This document shows, in pieces, positions 63,841-64,000 of a stretch of 64,000 bases of DNA. Source of the DNA: Adenophora triphylla var. japonica (Eukaryota; Streptophyta; Magnoliopsida; Asterales; Campanulaceae); contig JAFEMH010000336.1 of the NCBI GenBank assembly GCA_022495995.1, positions 62,001 through 126,000 of the forward strand. Direction: 5' to 3'. The notes below the pieces were generated by a model. It did not search any database. It was not told the origin of the DNA and worked only from the letters and a program-made list of their open reading frames with translations. The position numbers were made by a program, and so were the translations under genes. Position 1 is the first letter of the stretch; each line of letters opens with the position of its first letter.

Positions 63841-64000
63841 CGGAACGAATTATTAATGTACTCTGCTGTCCTTTGGTGGAGTGATCCCGGTGATGCCACT
63901 TTCATAACGTACGCCCGAATCCACCATTTCCCTAAGATTGGGAAAGTAACCATTACCAACCGCCAACTTGTGTCCTGGCAACAAGCACTTGTAAAAAATC

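Larger units (their letters stand above)
50129..64000 (-). mobile_element. Tat-2: Tat-lineage gypsy element with antisense accessory genes, partial
   Basis: Minus-strand gag end, protease, RT, RNase H, a second RNase H and integrase occupy 63.8-57.8 kb. Two plus-strand (antisense) genes occupy 52.9-57.2 kb. Then come a 35-bp tandem array (51.5-52.2 kb), a polypurine tract and a 3' LTR (50129-51197). Dual RNase H and an antisense accessory region between pol and the 3' LTR are known features of the plant Tat lineage (Retand/Ogre relatives). The 5' LTR and gag start lie beyond the right edge. Confidence 0.85.

Overview
The window is plant nuclear DNA, most likely from a eudicot with a repeat-rich genome. 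The evidence is plant-specific LTR-retrotransposon lineages (Athila, Sirevirus/Maximus, Tat, several Ty1/copia lineages), Stowaway MITEs, a canonical CACTA terminus, Helitron ends, and fragments of two plant host genes (plastid biotin carboxylase CAC2 and the spliceosomal helicase AQUARIUS). Only one ordinary host gene looks intact: a small RING-H2 protein at 30287-30688 (-). Nearly everything else is transposon inside transposon. No rRNA, tRNA or CRISPR array was seen.

Layout, left to right. 1-13.2 kb is a three-level nest: a copia fragment (11592-13181, +) was hit by a Sirevirus-like copia (5324-11591, +, carrying an env-like gene), whose pol was in turn hit by an Athila-type gypsy element (1-5323, -) lacking RT and integrase. 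13.2-15.0 kb is AT-rich with MITEs. 14985-24366 is a complete but decayed copia element (-) whose gag is split by a young 3.16-kb gypsy derivative (19403-22558, TSD CCTAG). That derivative carries an intronless piece of CAC2 where reverse transcriptase and integrase should be. 24.4-30.2 kb holds Stowaway MITEs, two (TA)n runs, a solo LTR (26542-27512) and a deleted hAT element (27927-29751). The RING gene follows.

31081-32353 is a long inverted repeat with a 10-bp TSD. 33.5-34.0 kb is an array of one short motif in both orientations. A copia RT fragment (34536-35441) is cut by a CACTA end (35442), after which come two AQUARIUS exons (-). 38083-42014 is a copia element with gag and protease but no integrase or RT; its 3' LTR holds a MULE (40356-41917, 9-bp TSD), which itself holds a Stowaway. 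Two Helitron ends lie at 42056-42276 and 42995-43322.

43.4-64.0 kb is built of two Tat-lineage gypsy elements, both on the minus strand. Tat-1's 3' LTR (ending at 48800) contains a young 4.7-kb copia (43629-48353, TSD CTCTA). Tat-2 (50129 to the right edge) lies inside Tat-1's 3' region. Tat-2 carries, between pol and its 3' LTR, two antisense genes with plant-mobile-domain-like sequence. Clusters of the palindrome GGCCGATCGGCC lie upstream of both of these genes and in the U3 of its LTR. The best leads are the CAC2 transduction, the antisense mobile-domain genes with their palindrome clusters, the strand-biased AACCGC motif of the Sirevirus, and the AQUARIUS exons next to a CACTA end.
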